A stretch of 64,000 nt of DNA from positions 2,633,205 to 2,697,204 of the forward strand of contig NZ_CP022316.1 in the NCBI RefSeq assembly GCF_002216795.1, given 5' to 3'. Positions within the stretch are counted from its first letter, which is position 1. Each line of letters starts with the position of its first letter. Positions 17,946 through 27,161 of this stretch are shown one piece after another. The notes under the pieces are model-generated. The model saw only the letters and a program-made list of their open reading frames with translations, was not told the DNA's origin and did not search any database. This DNA is from Brachybacterium avium. Its GTDB lineage: Bacteria; Actinomycetota; Actinomycetes; Actinomycetales; Dermabacteraceae. A program made the translations under genes and the position numbers.

Positions 17946-18761
17946 CAGCGACAGCCCGAAGCTCAGCATGATATTGCCTGCAACCAGCACCGCCAGGACC
18001 ACCAGGCCGCCGATGGGGACGGGGCGCAGCCGCAGCGGCTCAGGAGGCACCTCGGTGACGGAGCGGGAGAAGATGTGCGCCATCGGTGCGAAGACCAGGA
18101 GCGAGGTCCCGGCTGCGAGGATCGCGATCTGGGCGGACGCCGGGAGTTCGGCCGGGCTGATCGTGAGATACAGGATGCTCAGCAGCACCGAGACGGCCAT
18201 CCCGTACAGCCAGGGGAACAGCGTCATCGCATTGCGCAGACGCGGGTTGTCCCCGGCATGGCGCGCCATGTGCGGGGCGAAGGCCCGGGCGTTGAGGAAC
18301 ATGCCGCCGATGCCGATCGCGAAAGCGACGAACTGCAACGGCACGGGCAGCCCGAGCAGCTGGGCGGCCTGCCCGGTGTCCCCGGCGCCGAACGGGGTCA
18401 GGCACAGGTAGGTGATGCCCTCCTGGACCGAGACGAAGGCGAACCACAACCACATCAGATGCAGGAGGTCCGCGCGGGCCCGCAAGGGGGTCCACAGCTG
18501 CATCAGCAGACCGGTGACCAGGCTGAACACCGGCCCGGCCAGGAGCATCACCACCTGGCCGCGCTCCGATGAGGTGTCGAGCTGGATCACTCCGAAGGGA
18601 TACAGGGTCGAGGAATGTCCCAGAGCGAGATGGGTGACGAGGTGGGCGAGCTCGTGCAGGAAGATCATCAGAGTGCTCGCGACGAGCGCGGCCACCAGGT
18701 TGTTCAGGAGCAGGGGACGGGTGGACGTCCCGGACTGCTCATCTGTGCGCTGGGTCACCAT
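17940..18761 (-). CDS. Membrane protein with an HExxH motif (M50-like)
   Basis: 273 residues with about six to seven membrane segments. HELAH (H36, E37, H40) lies inside the first hydrophobic segment, as in M50 site-2-type metalloproteases. A third metal ligand of the family, usually an Asp in a later helix, cannot be placed with confidence (GDTGQ and GDNPRL are candidates). It could be an active protease or a DUF3267-like relative. It sits on the same strand as, and downstream of, the FAD-oxidase remnant, CDF exporter and ArsR gene. Its own CAGGAT hexamer lies six bases before the ATG. Confidence 0.72.
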   Translation of the reverse strand: MVTQRTDEQSGTSTRPLLLNNLVAALVASTLMIFLHELAHLVTHLALGHSSTLYPFGVIQLDTSSERGQVVMLLAGPVFSLVTGLLMQLWTPLRARADLLHLMWLWFAFVSVQEGITYLCLTPFGAGDTGQAAQLLGLPVPLQFVAFAIGIGGMFLNARAFAPHMARHAGDNPRLRNAMTLFPWLYGMAVSVLLSILYLTISPAELPASAQIAILAAGTSLLVFAPMAHIFSRSVTEVPPEPLRLRPVPIGGLVVLAVLVAGNIMLSFGLSLG

Positions 18762-18825
18762 GACGTCATCCTGCCCCCGCTCGCGCAGCAGCGCACGGCC
18801 ACCGGCCCTGCTCTCCCGGCTCGCG

Positions 18826-19155
18826 TCAGAGCGCCTTGCCGGGATTGAGCAGGCCGCGCGGGTCGAAGGCCGCCTTCACTCGGCGCTGCAGCTCCCGGGA
18901 GGCGGGGGAGAGCTCGAGGTCCAGCCAGTGCTGCTTGGCGGTGCCGATGCCGTGCTCACCGCTGATGGTCCCTCCGAGGTCGAGCGCCGCCCGCACCACC
19001 TCGTCGGCCGCCCCGAGGATCGGGGCGGGCAGGTGCGCCGCGCGGCACCACCGGGGTGCCGGTCTCACGGGTGAGGCGGTGACGGCGTCCTGGCCGAGCA
19101 CCTCGCGCAGGCGGGTGGCGAGAGCCTCGAGGGCGGTGGGCTCGGTGCGGCTCAT
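18826..19155 (-). pseudogene. FAD-linked oxidase (GlcD/D-lactate dehydrogenase type) with the middle deleted
   Basis: The 109-residue frame begins like a GlcD-family enzyme (ALEALATRLREVLGQDAV) and ends like one (DLGGTISGEHGIGTAKQHWL, then VKAAFDPRGLLNPGKAL). Full enzymes have about 450 residues. The FAD-binding domain and most of the catalytic domain are missing, and the junction falls near residues 30-45. The frame is kept across the deletion, and the ATG overlaps the CDF stop as ATGA, so a small protein may still be made. It cannot bind FAD. This looks like a real deletion, not a base-call error. Confidence 0.8.
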
Positions 19156-20108
19156 GGGGCCTCCTCGGGTGGCCTCGTCGGATCGTGGTCGTCGCCGTGG
19201 ATCGGCACGTGCTGCGCGGGGATGTCCTCGTAGGAAGCCGGGTCGGAGATCGGTTCGAGGTGGGTGAGCACGGTGAGGTCCGGCAGGCACTCGCGCAGCT
19301 CGTCCTCGAGGTCCTCGATGTAGTCGTGGCCGGCCTTGACCGTCCAGTCGTCCGGCACCAGCACGTGCACGTTCATGTACTTCTGCTGCCCGGCCTCGCG
19401 GGTCTGCAGGCCGTGGAAGGTGATGGAGCCGTCGGTGCGACGGCGCAGCACCTCGGTGATGATCTCGTGGTCCTCGTCCGGCAGGGCCCCGTCCAGCAGC
19501 CCCGAGAGGGACTCCCGCAGCAGGCCGGTCCCGGTGAGGATGATGTTCACACCCACGGCGAAGGCGACCAGCGCATCGAGCCGCTCCCAGCCGGTCAGCG
19601 CCACCAGCCCCACCCCGATCAGGATCCCGGCGCTGGTGACCACGTCGGTCATCAGGTGCTTTCCGTCGGCCCGCAGGGTGATCGAGTTGTGCTCCCTGCC
19701 GACGCGCAGCAGCACCAGCGCGACGCCGCCGTTGAGCAGCGAGGCGATCACGACGATGAGCAGGCCGAGGCCGAGGTTCTCGAGCGGCCGAGGGTGGATG
19801 AATCGCTCGACCGCGGTGACCATGATGACCGCGGCGGCCACGAAGATCATCAGCCCTTCGACCGCGGCGGAGAAGTACTCGGCCTTCGCCCGTCCGTAGA
19901 GGAAGCGTTCGGTGGCCGGACGGGCGGCGACGGTCAGGGCGATCAGGGCCACCACCGCGGCGACCAGGTTCACGGTCGACTCGGCGGCGTCCGAGAGCAG
20001 CCCGACGGAGCCCGTCATCGCCCAGGCGCTCGTCTTCAGGACGATGGTGAGGATCGCGGTGATGATCGACAGCCACGCGTACGGGCGCAGATCGGCTCGG
20101 GCGGTCAT
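19152..20108 (-). CDS. Cation diffusion facilitator family metal exporter
   Basis: 318 residues with six membrane segments (TM1-TM2 around SIITAILTIVLKTSAWAMTG and LLSDAAESTVNLVAAVVALI) and a cytoplasmic C-terminal domain (DEDHEIITEVLRRRTDGSIT). TM5 carries the metal-site HLMTD (HxxxD), and a His/Asp-rich tail follows (HVPIHGDDHD). The family exports Zn, Co, Fe or Mn using the proton gradient. It lies 13 bases downstream of an ArsR repressor with a zinc-type sensor site, so Zn(II)/Co(II) efflux is the best guess. The ATG at 20108 is chosen because the homology begins at MTARADLRPYAW. Confidence 0.92.
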   Translation of the reverse strand: MTARADLRPYAWLSIITAILTIVLKTSAWAMTGSVGLLSDAAESTVNLVAAVVALIALTVAARPATERFLYGRAKAEYFSAAVEGLMIFVAAAVIMVTAVERFIHPRPLENLGLGLLIVVIASLLNGGVALVLLRVGREHNSITLRADGKHLMTDVVTSAGILIGVGLVALTGWERLDALVAFAVGVNIILTGTGLLRESLSGLLDGALPDEDHEIITEVLRRRTDGSITFHGLQTREAGQQKYMNVHVLVPDDWTVKAGHDYIEDLEDELRECLPDLTVLTHLEPISDPASYEDIPAQHVPIHGDDHDPTRPPEEAP

Positions 20109-20121
20109 GTGCGGGGGCCTT

Positions 20122-20454
20122 TCACGGGGGATCGGGGGCGAGCGAGCCATCGGGGGCGATGTGCTCGAAGATCTGCTCCACCAGCTCGACCACGTGGGGG
20201 TCCTCGACGGTGTAGTAGCTGTGCCGCCCCTCGCGGGTCGCGGAGACGATGCCCGTCAACCGGAGCTTGCGCAGGTGCTGGCTGGTGGTGGGCAAGCTGA
20301 GCCCGACCCGTGCGGCCAGCTCTCCCACATCGAAACGGCCCGAGCTCAGCAGCCACACCAGATGCAGCCGGGCAGGGCTGGCGAGCATCGAGAAGGTGTC
20401 CGCCGCGGCGGCGAGCTGCGGTTCGGTGGGCGGCGGAGCGGGAGGAGCGGTCAT
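20122..20454 (-). CDS. ArsR/SmtB family metal-responsive repressor
   Basis: 110 residues. The winged helix-turn-helix is at about 22-80 (ASPARLHLVWLLSSGRFDVG, then GLSLPTTSQHLRKLRLTGIV). The C-terminal helix carries D85-x-H87-x10-H98 followed by P101-D102. This is three of the four ligands of the alpha-5 site used by SmtB/CzrA zinc sensors, with an Asp one position off the fourth. It has no CVC motif of the arsenic type. The ATG at 20454 follows GAGAGG at proper distance; the ATG at 20472 has no ribosome site. It probably represses its own operon with the CDF exporter. Confidence 0.9.
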   Translation of the reverse strand: MTAPPAPPPTEPQLAAAADTFSMLASPARLHLVWLLSSGRFDVGELAARVGLSLPTTSQHLRKLRLTGIVSATREGRHSYYTVEDPHVVELVEQIFEHIAPDGSLAPDPP

Positions 20455-20472
20455 GGGGCCATCCTCTCCCAT

Positions 20473-20500
20473 ACTTCGTCACTCACGCAATCGACGAAGT
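20473..20500. promoter_or_regulatory. ArsR operator candidate (inverted repeat)
   Basis: ACTTCGTC, 12 bases, GACGAAGT: perfect 8-bp arms lying 19 bases upstream of the arsR start. Position and size suit an ArsR/SmtB operator. A related half word (TACTTCGA) occurs at about 20533-20540, nearer the divergent acyl-CoA synthetase promoter. Confidence 0.7.
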
Positions 20501-20595
20501 GTCGAGGCGGCACCTCCGCTGCGAGTACCAGGTACTTCGAGGGCGGACGGCTCTATGCTGTGGCTCCGTGACACCGTCGTCCGGAAAGGACTCGC

Positions 20596-22152
20596 ATGTA
20601 CAACCTCGCCGTGGTGCTGGAGGACAGCGCCCGCACCGTCCCTGAGCGTCCCGCCCTCGTGCTGGGCGGAACATCCCTGACATACGCGCAGGCCGACGCC
20701 GCCGCGAACCGGGTCGCGCACCTGCTCGTCTCCCTCGGTGTGGAGCCCGGGGACCGGGTCGCGCTGAGCTGCCCGAACCTGCCGCAGTTCCCGATCGTCT
20801 ACTTCGGGATCCTCAAGGTTGGGGCGGTGGTGGTGCCGCTGAACGTGCTGAACAAATCCCGTGAGGTGACCTATTACCTCGATGACGCCGAGGTCTCCGT
20901 GGTGCTGGCCTTCGAGGGCAGCGAGGAGCTCCCCATCGGCCGCTTCGTCGTCGAGGGAGCCCGCGCCGCCGCCCGACCCCCGCAGGTCGTGCTCCTGACC
21001 GCCGATCCGCGGACCGAGAGCCCCTACGAGGGTGTTCCCACCCTCGCCCGGGCCGTGGCGGATCTGCCCGATCGCTTCGAGACGGTGCAGCGCCGCGAGA
21101 CCGACACCGCCGTGGTGCTCTACACCTCCGGCACCACCGGGCATCCCAAGGGCGCCGAGCTCAGCCACTCCAACCAGCTGATGAACGCCCTGACCTGCAA
21201 CCGCCTGTTCGGTTCCCAGCCGGGAGAGGACGTGCACCTGGTCGCCCTGCCGCTGTTCCACACCTTCGGGGCGACGGTGAACCTCAACGCCGGCTTCTCG
21301 ATGGGGGCCACGCTGGTGCTGCTGCCCCGCTTCGAACCCCGGCAGGCGCTGGAGGCGCTGCTCGCCCACCGGGTGACCGTCTTCGCGGGGGTGCCCACCA
21401 TGTGGTGGGCCCTGCTGCGCCTGCTGACCGACGGCGAGGCCGAGGTCGGAGAACTCGCCGACCATCTGCGGCTCGGCGTCTCCGGGGGCTCGGCGCTGCC
21501 GGTGGAGATCCTGCGCGGCGTCCAGGACAAGCTCGGCATCTCGATCATGGAGGGCTACGGCCTCTCCGAGACCTCGCCGGTGGCCAGCTTCTCCCTCGCG
21601 GACCGTCCGCGTCCGGGATCGATCGGGCTGCCCGTGTGGGGAGTGGAAATGGACCTCATCGATCCCGCCGACCCGGACTGGGCCCGCATCAGCGAGCCCG
21701 GAGCGATCGGCGAGATCGTGGTGCGCGGCCACAACATCATGACGGGCTACCTGCGCCGCCCCGAGGAGACCGCCGCGGTGATCCGGGACGGCTGGTTCCG
21801 CACCGGCGACCTGGGGCGCCGGGATGAGGAGGGCTTCTACTTCATCGTGGACCGATCCAAGGACATGATCGTGCGCGGCGGCTACAACGTGTACCCGCGG
21901 GAGGTGGAGGAGGTGCTGCTCACCCATGAGCAGGTCTCCCTCGTCGCCGTGATCGGGGTGCCGCATGAGCGCCTCGGCGAGGAGATCAAGGCCCACGTGA
22001 TCCTCGAGCACGGCGCCACGATCACCCCCGACCAGCTGCGGGACTGGGCCAAGGGGCAGATGGCGGACTTCAAGTACCCGCGGGAGATCGTCATCGACGA
22101 GGAGCTGCCGATGACCTCCACCGGCAAGATCCTCAAGCGCGAGCTGCGCTGA
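20596..22152 (+). CDS. Long-chain fatty-acid--CoA ligase family (AMP-forming)
   Basis: 518 residues. The ATP-binding motif VLYTSGTTGHPKGAELSH lies at about 175-192, the adenylate motif YGLSETSP near 320, GWFRTGDLG at about 398-406, and the C-terminal catalytic lysine K511 in TSTGKILKRELR. These activate a carboxylic acid to acyl-AMP and then to acyl-CoA. Chain-length preference cannot be read. GGAAAGGA precedes the ATG and a TATGCT -10 lies at 20554-20559. It is divergent from arsR and followed by a double hairpin. Confidence 0.93.
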   Translation: MYNLAVVLEDSARTVPERPALVLGGTSLTYAQADAAANRVAHLLVSLGVEPGDRVALSCPNLPQFPIVYFGILKVGAVVVPLNVLNKSREVTYYLDDAEVSVVLAFEGSEELPIGRFVVEGARAAARPPQVVLLTADPRTESPYEGVPTLARAVADLPDRFETVQRRETDTAVVLYTSGTTGHPKGAELSHSNQLMNALTCNRLFGSQPGEDVHLVALPLFHTFGATVNLNAGFSMGATLVLLPRFEPRQALEALLAHRVTVFAGVPTMWWALLRLLTDGEAEVGELADHLRLGVSGGSALPVEILRGVQDKLGISIMEGYGLSETSPVASFSLADRPRPGSIGLPVWGVEMDLIDPADPDWARISEPGAIGEIVVRGHNIMTGYLRRPEETAAVIRDGWFRTGDLGRRDEEGFYFIVDRSKDMIVRGGYNVYPREVEEVLLTHEQVSLVAVIGVPHERLGEEIKAHVILEHGATITPDQLRDWAKGQMADFKYPREIVIDEELPMTSTGKILKRELR

Positions 22153-22157
22153 CGAGC

Positions 22158-22199
22158 GGACCCCGGCAGGTCTCCCGCGAGGGAGGTATACCGGGGTCC
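22158..22199. terminator. Nested hairpin between convergent acyl-CoA ligase and helicase
   Basis: GGACCCCGG (22158-22166) pairs with CCGGGGTCC (22191-22199), and an inner TCTCCC/GGGAGG stem forms within the loop. There is no U tract. It can act in both directions. Confidence 0.7.
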
Positions 22200-22221
22200 T
22201 GTGGCTATCGGGTCGGTCCGC

Positions 22222-23735
22222 TCAGCGACCGCGACCGGAGGAGAAGGCGGCGAGCCCGCCGGAGCCCCGCTCCCCGCTCGAGGTGGAGTAGGTGGTCGTC
22301 GAGCCGCCCTGGCGGCCGCCGGAGCGACCCTGGCCGGAGCGTCCGCGACCGCCGGAGCGGGACCCGCTGCCCGCGCCGGCCTGCTCGCGTTGGCCCGACT
22401 GACCCGACTGGCCGCCGCGGCGGCCGCCGCGGGAGCCCTGGCCCTCGCCGCGACCCTGACCGGACGGACGCCCGCCCCGGCCGCCGCGACCGCGACCGCC
22501 GCTGCGCTCGCCGTTCAGGCGCGCCTGGTCCACGGGCGGCTCGGGCTGGCGCGGCTCATGGGTCTCGACCCGCTCACCGGGGGCGAGCTCGACGAGCACA
22601 GGGCTCGCGGAGGTCACCGAGGCGTGGTGCGTGGGCCGGATCCCGGCCTTGCGCATCAGATCGCTGACATCGCGCTTCTGCTCGGGATCTGCACGGTGAT
22701 CACGGTGCCGGACTCGCCGGCCCGGGCGGTGCGGCCCGAGCGGTGCAGGTACGCCTTGTGCTCGACGGGCGGATCGGCGTGGACCACCAGGGCCACCTCG
22801 TCCACGTGGATGCCGCGGGCGGCGATGTCGGTGCAGACCATCGTCGTCGCGGTGCCGGAGCCGAAGGCCTCGAGGTTCCGGGTGCGGGCGTTCTGGGAGA
22901 GGTTGCCGTGCAGGTCCACCGCATCCACGCCGCGGGCGGAGAGCTTGCGGGCGAGGTTCTTCGCGCCGTACTTGGTGCGGGTGAACATGATGGTGCGGCC
23001 GGGCGCGGCGGCGAGGTCGCGCAGCACGTCGAAGCGGGTGGCGGGGGAGACCTCGAGCACGTGGTGCTCCATGGTGCCCACGGAGTTGGTCGCCGGATCT
23101 GCGGAGTGCGTGACGGGCTGGTGCAGGAATTCCTTGACCAGCTTGTTCACGCCGGAGTCGAGGGTCGCCGAGAAGAGCATCCGCTGGCCCTTCGGCGGGG
23201 TCTTCGCGAGGATCTTGCGCACCATCGGCAGGAAGCCCATGTCGGCCATGTGGTCGGCCTCGTCGATCACGGTGATCTCGATCGCGCCGAGGTCCACGTG
23301 GCCCTGGTTCATCAGATCGAGCAGACGGCCGGGGCAGGCCACGAGCACGTCGATGCCCCCGGCGAGCGCCTTCACCTGCGGGTTCTGGCCCACACCGCCG
23401 AAGACGACGGCGCTGCGCAGGCCCGCGGCCTCCTCGAGCGGCTGCAGCGAGTCGGCGAGCTGCGAGGCGAGCTCACGGGTCGGTGCGAGGATCAGGGAGC
23501 GGGGACGACGCGCGACGCGACGGCGGGGCTCCGCGATCAGGCGGGCCACCAGCGGCAGCAGGAAGGCGTAGGTCTTGCCCGAGCCGGTCCGGCCGCGGCC
23601 CAGCACGTCGCGACCGGTCAGGGAGTCCGGCAGGGTCGCGGCCTGGATCGGGGTGGGCTCGACGATGCCCCGGGGCGCGAGGGCGCCGACCAGGACGGGG
23701 GGCACGCCGAGGCGTGCGAAATCAGGGGTGGTCAC
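22222..23735 (-). pseudogene. DEAD-box RNA helicase (RhlE-like), interrupted by an apparent one-base deletion
   Basis: The first 350 residues contain the full helicase core: TPIQ (Q motif), GRTGSGKT, PTRELASQ, DEAD, SAT and the HRSGRTARAGESG motif VI, ending abnormally at IPSRSAMSAI. Adding one base in the G run at 22684-22686 turns this into IPEQKRDVSDLMRKAGIRPT and continues to a Gly/Arg/Ser-rich RNA-binding tail, giving about 504 residues. Such RGG-like tails are normal for the family, which remodels RNA in ribosome assembly and decay. The core is intact even in the broken version, so a truncated helicase lacking its tail could be active. Sequencing error is a real possibility. Confidence 0.88.
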
Positions 23736-24095
23736 GAAGGGTGATCCGTTCTCTGTGGTGCAATCCCACCCGGGGCGTCGTCGCGCAGCGCTGCACAGGG
23801 CAACGATCCTCGGCCGACGCTGTCACCGCAGCGGAGCCGGCCGACCAGCGAGCGCGACGCGGGGCGTCGGGCCGGATCGGGGCTGTCCGCTCGGGACCTG
23901 TGCCGCGGCGGGAGGACGGCACTGCTGCTCAGAGTAGCCGCAGGTGCCCCGGGGAGCGACGCTTCGCCGTGCCGGTGTGAGATACCACCGTGCACGCCGT
24001 AGTTCACAGCTTTATTTACGACGTTGCAGGAATGTCTTGCGTGCGATGGAATGAGGGCATCCGATCGACGTCGATCCCGAGCCGAGGAGCAGCCC
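23736..24095. other. Divergent intergenic region between helicase and GH2 genes
   Basis: 360 bases with no supported gene. The helicase-proximal 250 bases are GC-rich and featureless. A short A/T-rich stretch at about 24000-24050 (TTTATTTACG, GGAATG, TGGAATG) looks like the GH2 promoter region. It contains two TTGC words spaced 13 bases apart, but no clear palindrome for a sugar repressor. Confidence 0.5.
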
Positions 24096-26060
24096 GTGCC
24101 CGCTCAGACCCCCGCCCAGCCCGCTCTGCCCGCTGCACTCTCTGCCCTCGTGGCCCGGGCCGAGGAGCTCGCCGCTGTCCTGGACGCCCCGCCGTCGGCC
24201 GCCGTCGACGTCCCCCGCCCCGAGCACCCGCGCCCTCAGCTGCAGCGCCCCGCCTGGCTGAGCCTGAATGGCACCTGGCAGTTCGAGATCGATCAGGGGG
24301 ACTCCGGGCGGGAGCGCGGCCTGCTCGAGCGCGAGCTCGCGCAGACGATCACCGTCCCCTTCGCCCCGGAGACCGAGGCCTCCGGGATCGGGAACCGCGA
24401 TTTCCTGGGCGCCGTCTGGTACCGGCGCACCCTCACTGTTCCCGCCGACTGGACGGACCTGCGCCCGATCCTGCGCTTCGAGGCGGTCGACCACGACGCG
24501 ACCGTATGGGCGGACGGAATGGAGGTGGCCCGCCACCGCGGCGGCTTCACCCCCTTCGCCGCCGATCTCTCCGCCGTGCCCGGCCTCGGCCCCGGCAGCG
24601 AGGTCGAGATCGTGGTCCGTGCCCGGGACCCGCATGACGTCCCCCAGGCCCGCGGCAAGCAGTCCACCTGGTTCCACGCCACCCACGCCAGCTACCACCG
24701 CACCACCGGGATCTGGCAGAGCGTCTGGCTCGAGGGCGTGCCCCGCGACGAGATTCGCAGCCTGCGCCTCATCCCGTCGCTGGCCGAGCATGCCTTCTCG
24801 GTCACCGCGCCGCTGGCCCGCTCCACCCGCGGCACCCGCCTCGAGGTGATCGCCGCCGTCCCCGGCGGGGAGGATGTCGCCCGCGCCGAGGTGCGCGCCG
24901 ACCTCGACCTCGCCCCGCACCTCCAGCTGGTGATCCCCGCGGACCAGGTGCGGATCTGGGGGCCCGGCGCGCCCGAGCTGTACGCCCTCACCGCCCGTCT
25001 GCTGGATGCCGACGGCGCCGTGCTGGACGAGGTCCGCTCCTACGCGGGCCTGCGCGCCGCCACCCTGCGCGATCACGAGTTCCGCCTCAACGGCGAGAAG
25101 GTCTTCCAGCGCCTCGTGCTCGATCAGGGGTACTGGGCGGAGACGTTCATGACCTCCCCGAGTGATGCGGCGATGACCACCGACATCCGTCTCGCCCTGG
25201 AGGCCGGCTTCAACGGGGCACGCCTGCACCAGAAGGTCTTCGAGCAGCGGATGCTGTTCTGGGCGGACCTGCACGGATACCTCGTCTGGGGCGAGTTCGG
25301 CGACTGGGGGGCCTCCGGGTTCGGGCCGATGGGGGACAACCAGCAGCCCACCGCCTCCTTCATCGGCCAGTGGGTCGAGGCCATCCAGCGGGATCTCAGC
25401 CACCCCAGCATCATCGGCTGGTGCCCGCTGAACGAGACCCACCAGGTGCGCCACGACCGTCTCACCCAGCTCGACGACGTCACCCAGGCGATGTACGACG
25501 CGACCAAGCTCGCCGACCCCTCCCGCCCCGTGCTCGACGCCTCCGGCTACTCCCACCGGGTGCGCGGCGCGGACCTCTATGACTCCCACTCCTACGAGCA
25601 GGATCCTCGGCGCTTCCGCGCCGAGCAGTCCGGGCTCGCCGACGGCACCCCGTACGCGAACCGCCGCGAGCTCGCACCCGACGAGATGCCCTTCGCCGAC
25701 GGCACCTTCTCGCTGCCCTTCGCGGGCCAGCCCTACTTCGTCTCCGAGTACGGCGGTATCTGGTGGAACGCGCAGGAGGCCCGCGAGGCCGAGGCGGCCG
25801 AGCGGGCCGGCAACAACGCCGCGGCGTCCTGGGGCTATGGCGAGCGGGTGCGGAGCGAGGAGGAGCTCTACGAGCGCTTCGAGGGGCTCACCCGGGTGCT
25901 GCTCGAGGACCCGCTGATGTTCGGCTACTGCTATACGCAGATGACCGACGTGTTCCAGGAGAAGAACGGCATCGTCGACTTCGCACGCGGTCGCAAGCTG
26001 GACCTGGCCCGGCTCCGTGCGGTCCAGGAGCAGGTCGCCGCGTATGAGCGCGAGGCCTGA
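24096..26060 (+). CDS. Glycoside hydrolase family 2 (beta-galactosidase/beta-glucuronidase type)
   Basis: 654 residues. A sugar-binding beta-sandwich domain comes first (WLSLNGTWQFEID, then FLGAVWYRRTLTVPA), an immunoglobulin-like domain follows, and a TIM barrel is at about 330-640. The acid/base is E447 in PLNETHQ after HPSIIGWC, and the probable nucleophile is E551 in VSEYGGIWW. It has no signal peptide, so it acts on imported oligosaccharides or glycosides in the cytoplasm. The GTG at 24096 follows GAGGAG at six bases. The exact sugar specificity is open. No transporter or regulator is adjacent. Confidence 0.92.
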   Translation: MPAQTPAQPALPAALSALVARAEELAAVLDAPPSAAVDVPRPEHPRPQLQRPAWLSLNGTWQFEIDQGDSGRERGLLERELAQTITVPFAPETEASGIGNRDFLGAVWYRRTLTVPADWTDLRPILRFEAVDHDATVWADGMEVARHRGGFTPFAADLSAVPGLGPGSEVEIVVRARDPHDVPQARGKQSTWFHATHASYHRTTGIWQSVWLEGVPRDEIRSLRLIPSLAEHAFSVTAPLARSTRGTRLEVIAAVPGGEDVARAEVRADLDLAPHLQLVIPADQVRIWGPGAPELYALTARLLDADGAVLDEVRSYAGLRAATLRDHEFRLNGEKVFQRLVLDQGYWAETFMTSPSDAAMTTDIRLALEAGFNGARLHQKVFEQRMLFWADLHGYLVWGEFGDWGASGFGPMGDNQQPTASFIGQWVEAIQRDLSHPSIIGWCPLNETHQVRHDRLTQLDDVTQAMYDATKLADPSRPVLDASGYSHRVRGADLYDSHSYEQDPRRFRAEQSGLADGTPYANRRELAPDEMPFADGTFSLPFAGQPYFVSEYGGIWWNAQEAREAEAAERAGNNAAASWGYGERVRSEEELYERFEGLTRVLLEDPLMFGYCYTQMTDVFQEKNGIVDFARGRKLDLARLRAVQEQVAAYEREA

Positions 26061-26073
26061 TGCGCCGCTTCCC

Positions 26074-26079
26074 TACACT
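26074..26079 (+). promoter_or_regulatory. -10-like hexamer of the GNAT gene
   Basis: TACACT lies six bases upstream of the GTG at 26086 with no ribosome site, 14 bases after the GH2 stop. It gives the GNAT gene its own probable leaderless promoter. Confidence 0.5.
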
Positions 26080-26085
26080 TGTCCG

Positions 26086-27102
26086 GTGACCTCCACCAAC
26101 ATCTCCCTCGCCGACCGCCCGCTGGCCCGCACCCCGCTGACCCTCGAGGATGCGCCCGCGCTCACCGCGCTGCTGAACCGCATCGATGCGGCCGACGAGC
26201 TCGGCGAGCCCGCCGAGGAGGTCAGCATCCGTGAGCTGCTCACCATGCCGGGGCTCGACCTGGAGCGGGACACCCTCGCCGTCCGCGACGAGGACGCGCT
26301 GGTCGCCTTCACCGTCGTCGACGTCCACACCTCCCTGGACCGCGACGACCGGGTGCGCTGCCAGCTGATGGGCGGCGTGGATCCCGCCCATCGCCGCCAG
26401 GGACTGGGCGCCTCGCTCTTCGCCTGGGCCGAGGAGCGCGCCGCGCAGCTCGCCGCCGAGCGCCATCCCGCCGGCGCCGTCGCCGTCTTCCGTGCCGCCG
26501 GCGGACGGGACCCCGACGTGGACGAGCCGGAGGACGCCCCGCTGACCGGGGGCGCCGATGCGCGCCCGCTGCTGGAGAGCCGCGGCTACCGACGTGCTCG
26601 CAGCTGGCTGGTCATGCTCCGTGAGCTGCCCGGCGCCGCTCTGCCGGAGATCGAGAGCGAGCAGGTGCGGGTGATCGCCCCTGCGGACGAGGACTCCGAG
26701 GCGACCCGCCTCGCCCACCTCGCCGCCTTCGCCGACCACTGGGGCTCCGCGCCCGTCTCCGCAGAGCGCTGGAACCGCTGGTGGTTCTCGCACACCGCGC
26801 GGCGCGAGCTCGCCAGCATCGCGCTGGACGCCGACGGGACCGTGCTCGCCTATGTCGTCGCCTCGGAGGACAAGCCGGGCGTGCTGCACATCGCCCTGGT
26901 GGGCACCCGCCCCGAGGCCCGCGGTCGGGGACTCGCACGCGCGGTCATCGCCCGCACCCTCTCCGCCGCGGCGGAGAAGGGGTATTCCAGCGCCGAGCTC
27001 GAGGTCGATGCCGAGTCCCTCACCGGCGCGACGCGCCTGTACGACGCGCTCGGCTTCGCCCGGGACGCCGTGTACGCCACCTTCGAGAAGCCCGTCGGCT
27101 GA
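26086..27102 (+). CDS. Double GNAT-domain N-acetyltransferase
   Basis: 338 residues with two GNAT folds. The N-terminal domain has VDPAHRRQGLGASLFAW, an acetyl-CoA pyrophosphate loop (RxxGxG/A type). The C-terminal domain has TRPEARGRGLARAVIART and a typical end, ATRLYDALGFARD. The tandem layout resembles mycothiol synthase (MshD), which an actinobacterium should have, but similarity is not strong enough here to name it. The acetyl acceptor is unknown. The GTG start is chosen from the -10 spacing and because the protein homology begins there. Confidence 0.85.
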   Translation: MTSTNISLADRPLARTPLTLEDAPALTALLNRIDAADELGEPAEEVSIRELLTMPGLDLERDTLAVRDEDALVAFTVVDVHTSLDRDDRVRCQLMGGVDPAHRRQGLGASLFAWAEERAAQLAAERHPAGAVAVFRAAGGRDPDVDEPEDAPLTGGADARPLLESRGYRRARSWLVMLRELPGAALPEIESEQVRVIAPADEDSEATRLAHLAAFADHWGSAPVSAERWNRWWFSHTARRELASIALDADGTVLAYVVASEDKPGVLHIALVGTRPEARGRGLARAVIARTLSAAAEKGYSSAELEVDAESLTGATRLYDALGFARDAVYATFEKPVG

Positions 27103-27133
27103 CCAGCGGCGGCTCGTCCTCCGGAACGCTCCC

Positions 27134-27161
27134 TTGACCCCGACCACCCTTGCTGTACATA
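27134..27161 (+). promoter_or_regulatory. Promoter of the GntR/ABC operon
   Basis: TTGACC at 27134-27139 and TACATA at 27156-27161, 16-base spacing. The -10 lies inside the left arm of the GntR operator. Confidence 0.7.

Noticed and set aside
18826..20076. Minus-strand frame that joins the CDF region and FAD-oxidase tail into one 416-codon protein
   Set aside because: Its first 300 codons are an Arg/Gly-rich alternative frame of the CDF gene. Only the last 109 residues are homologous to anything.
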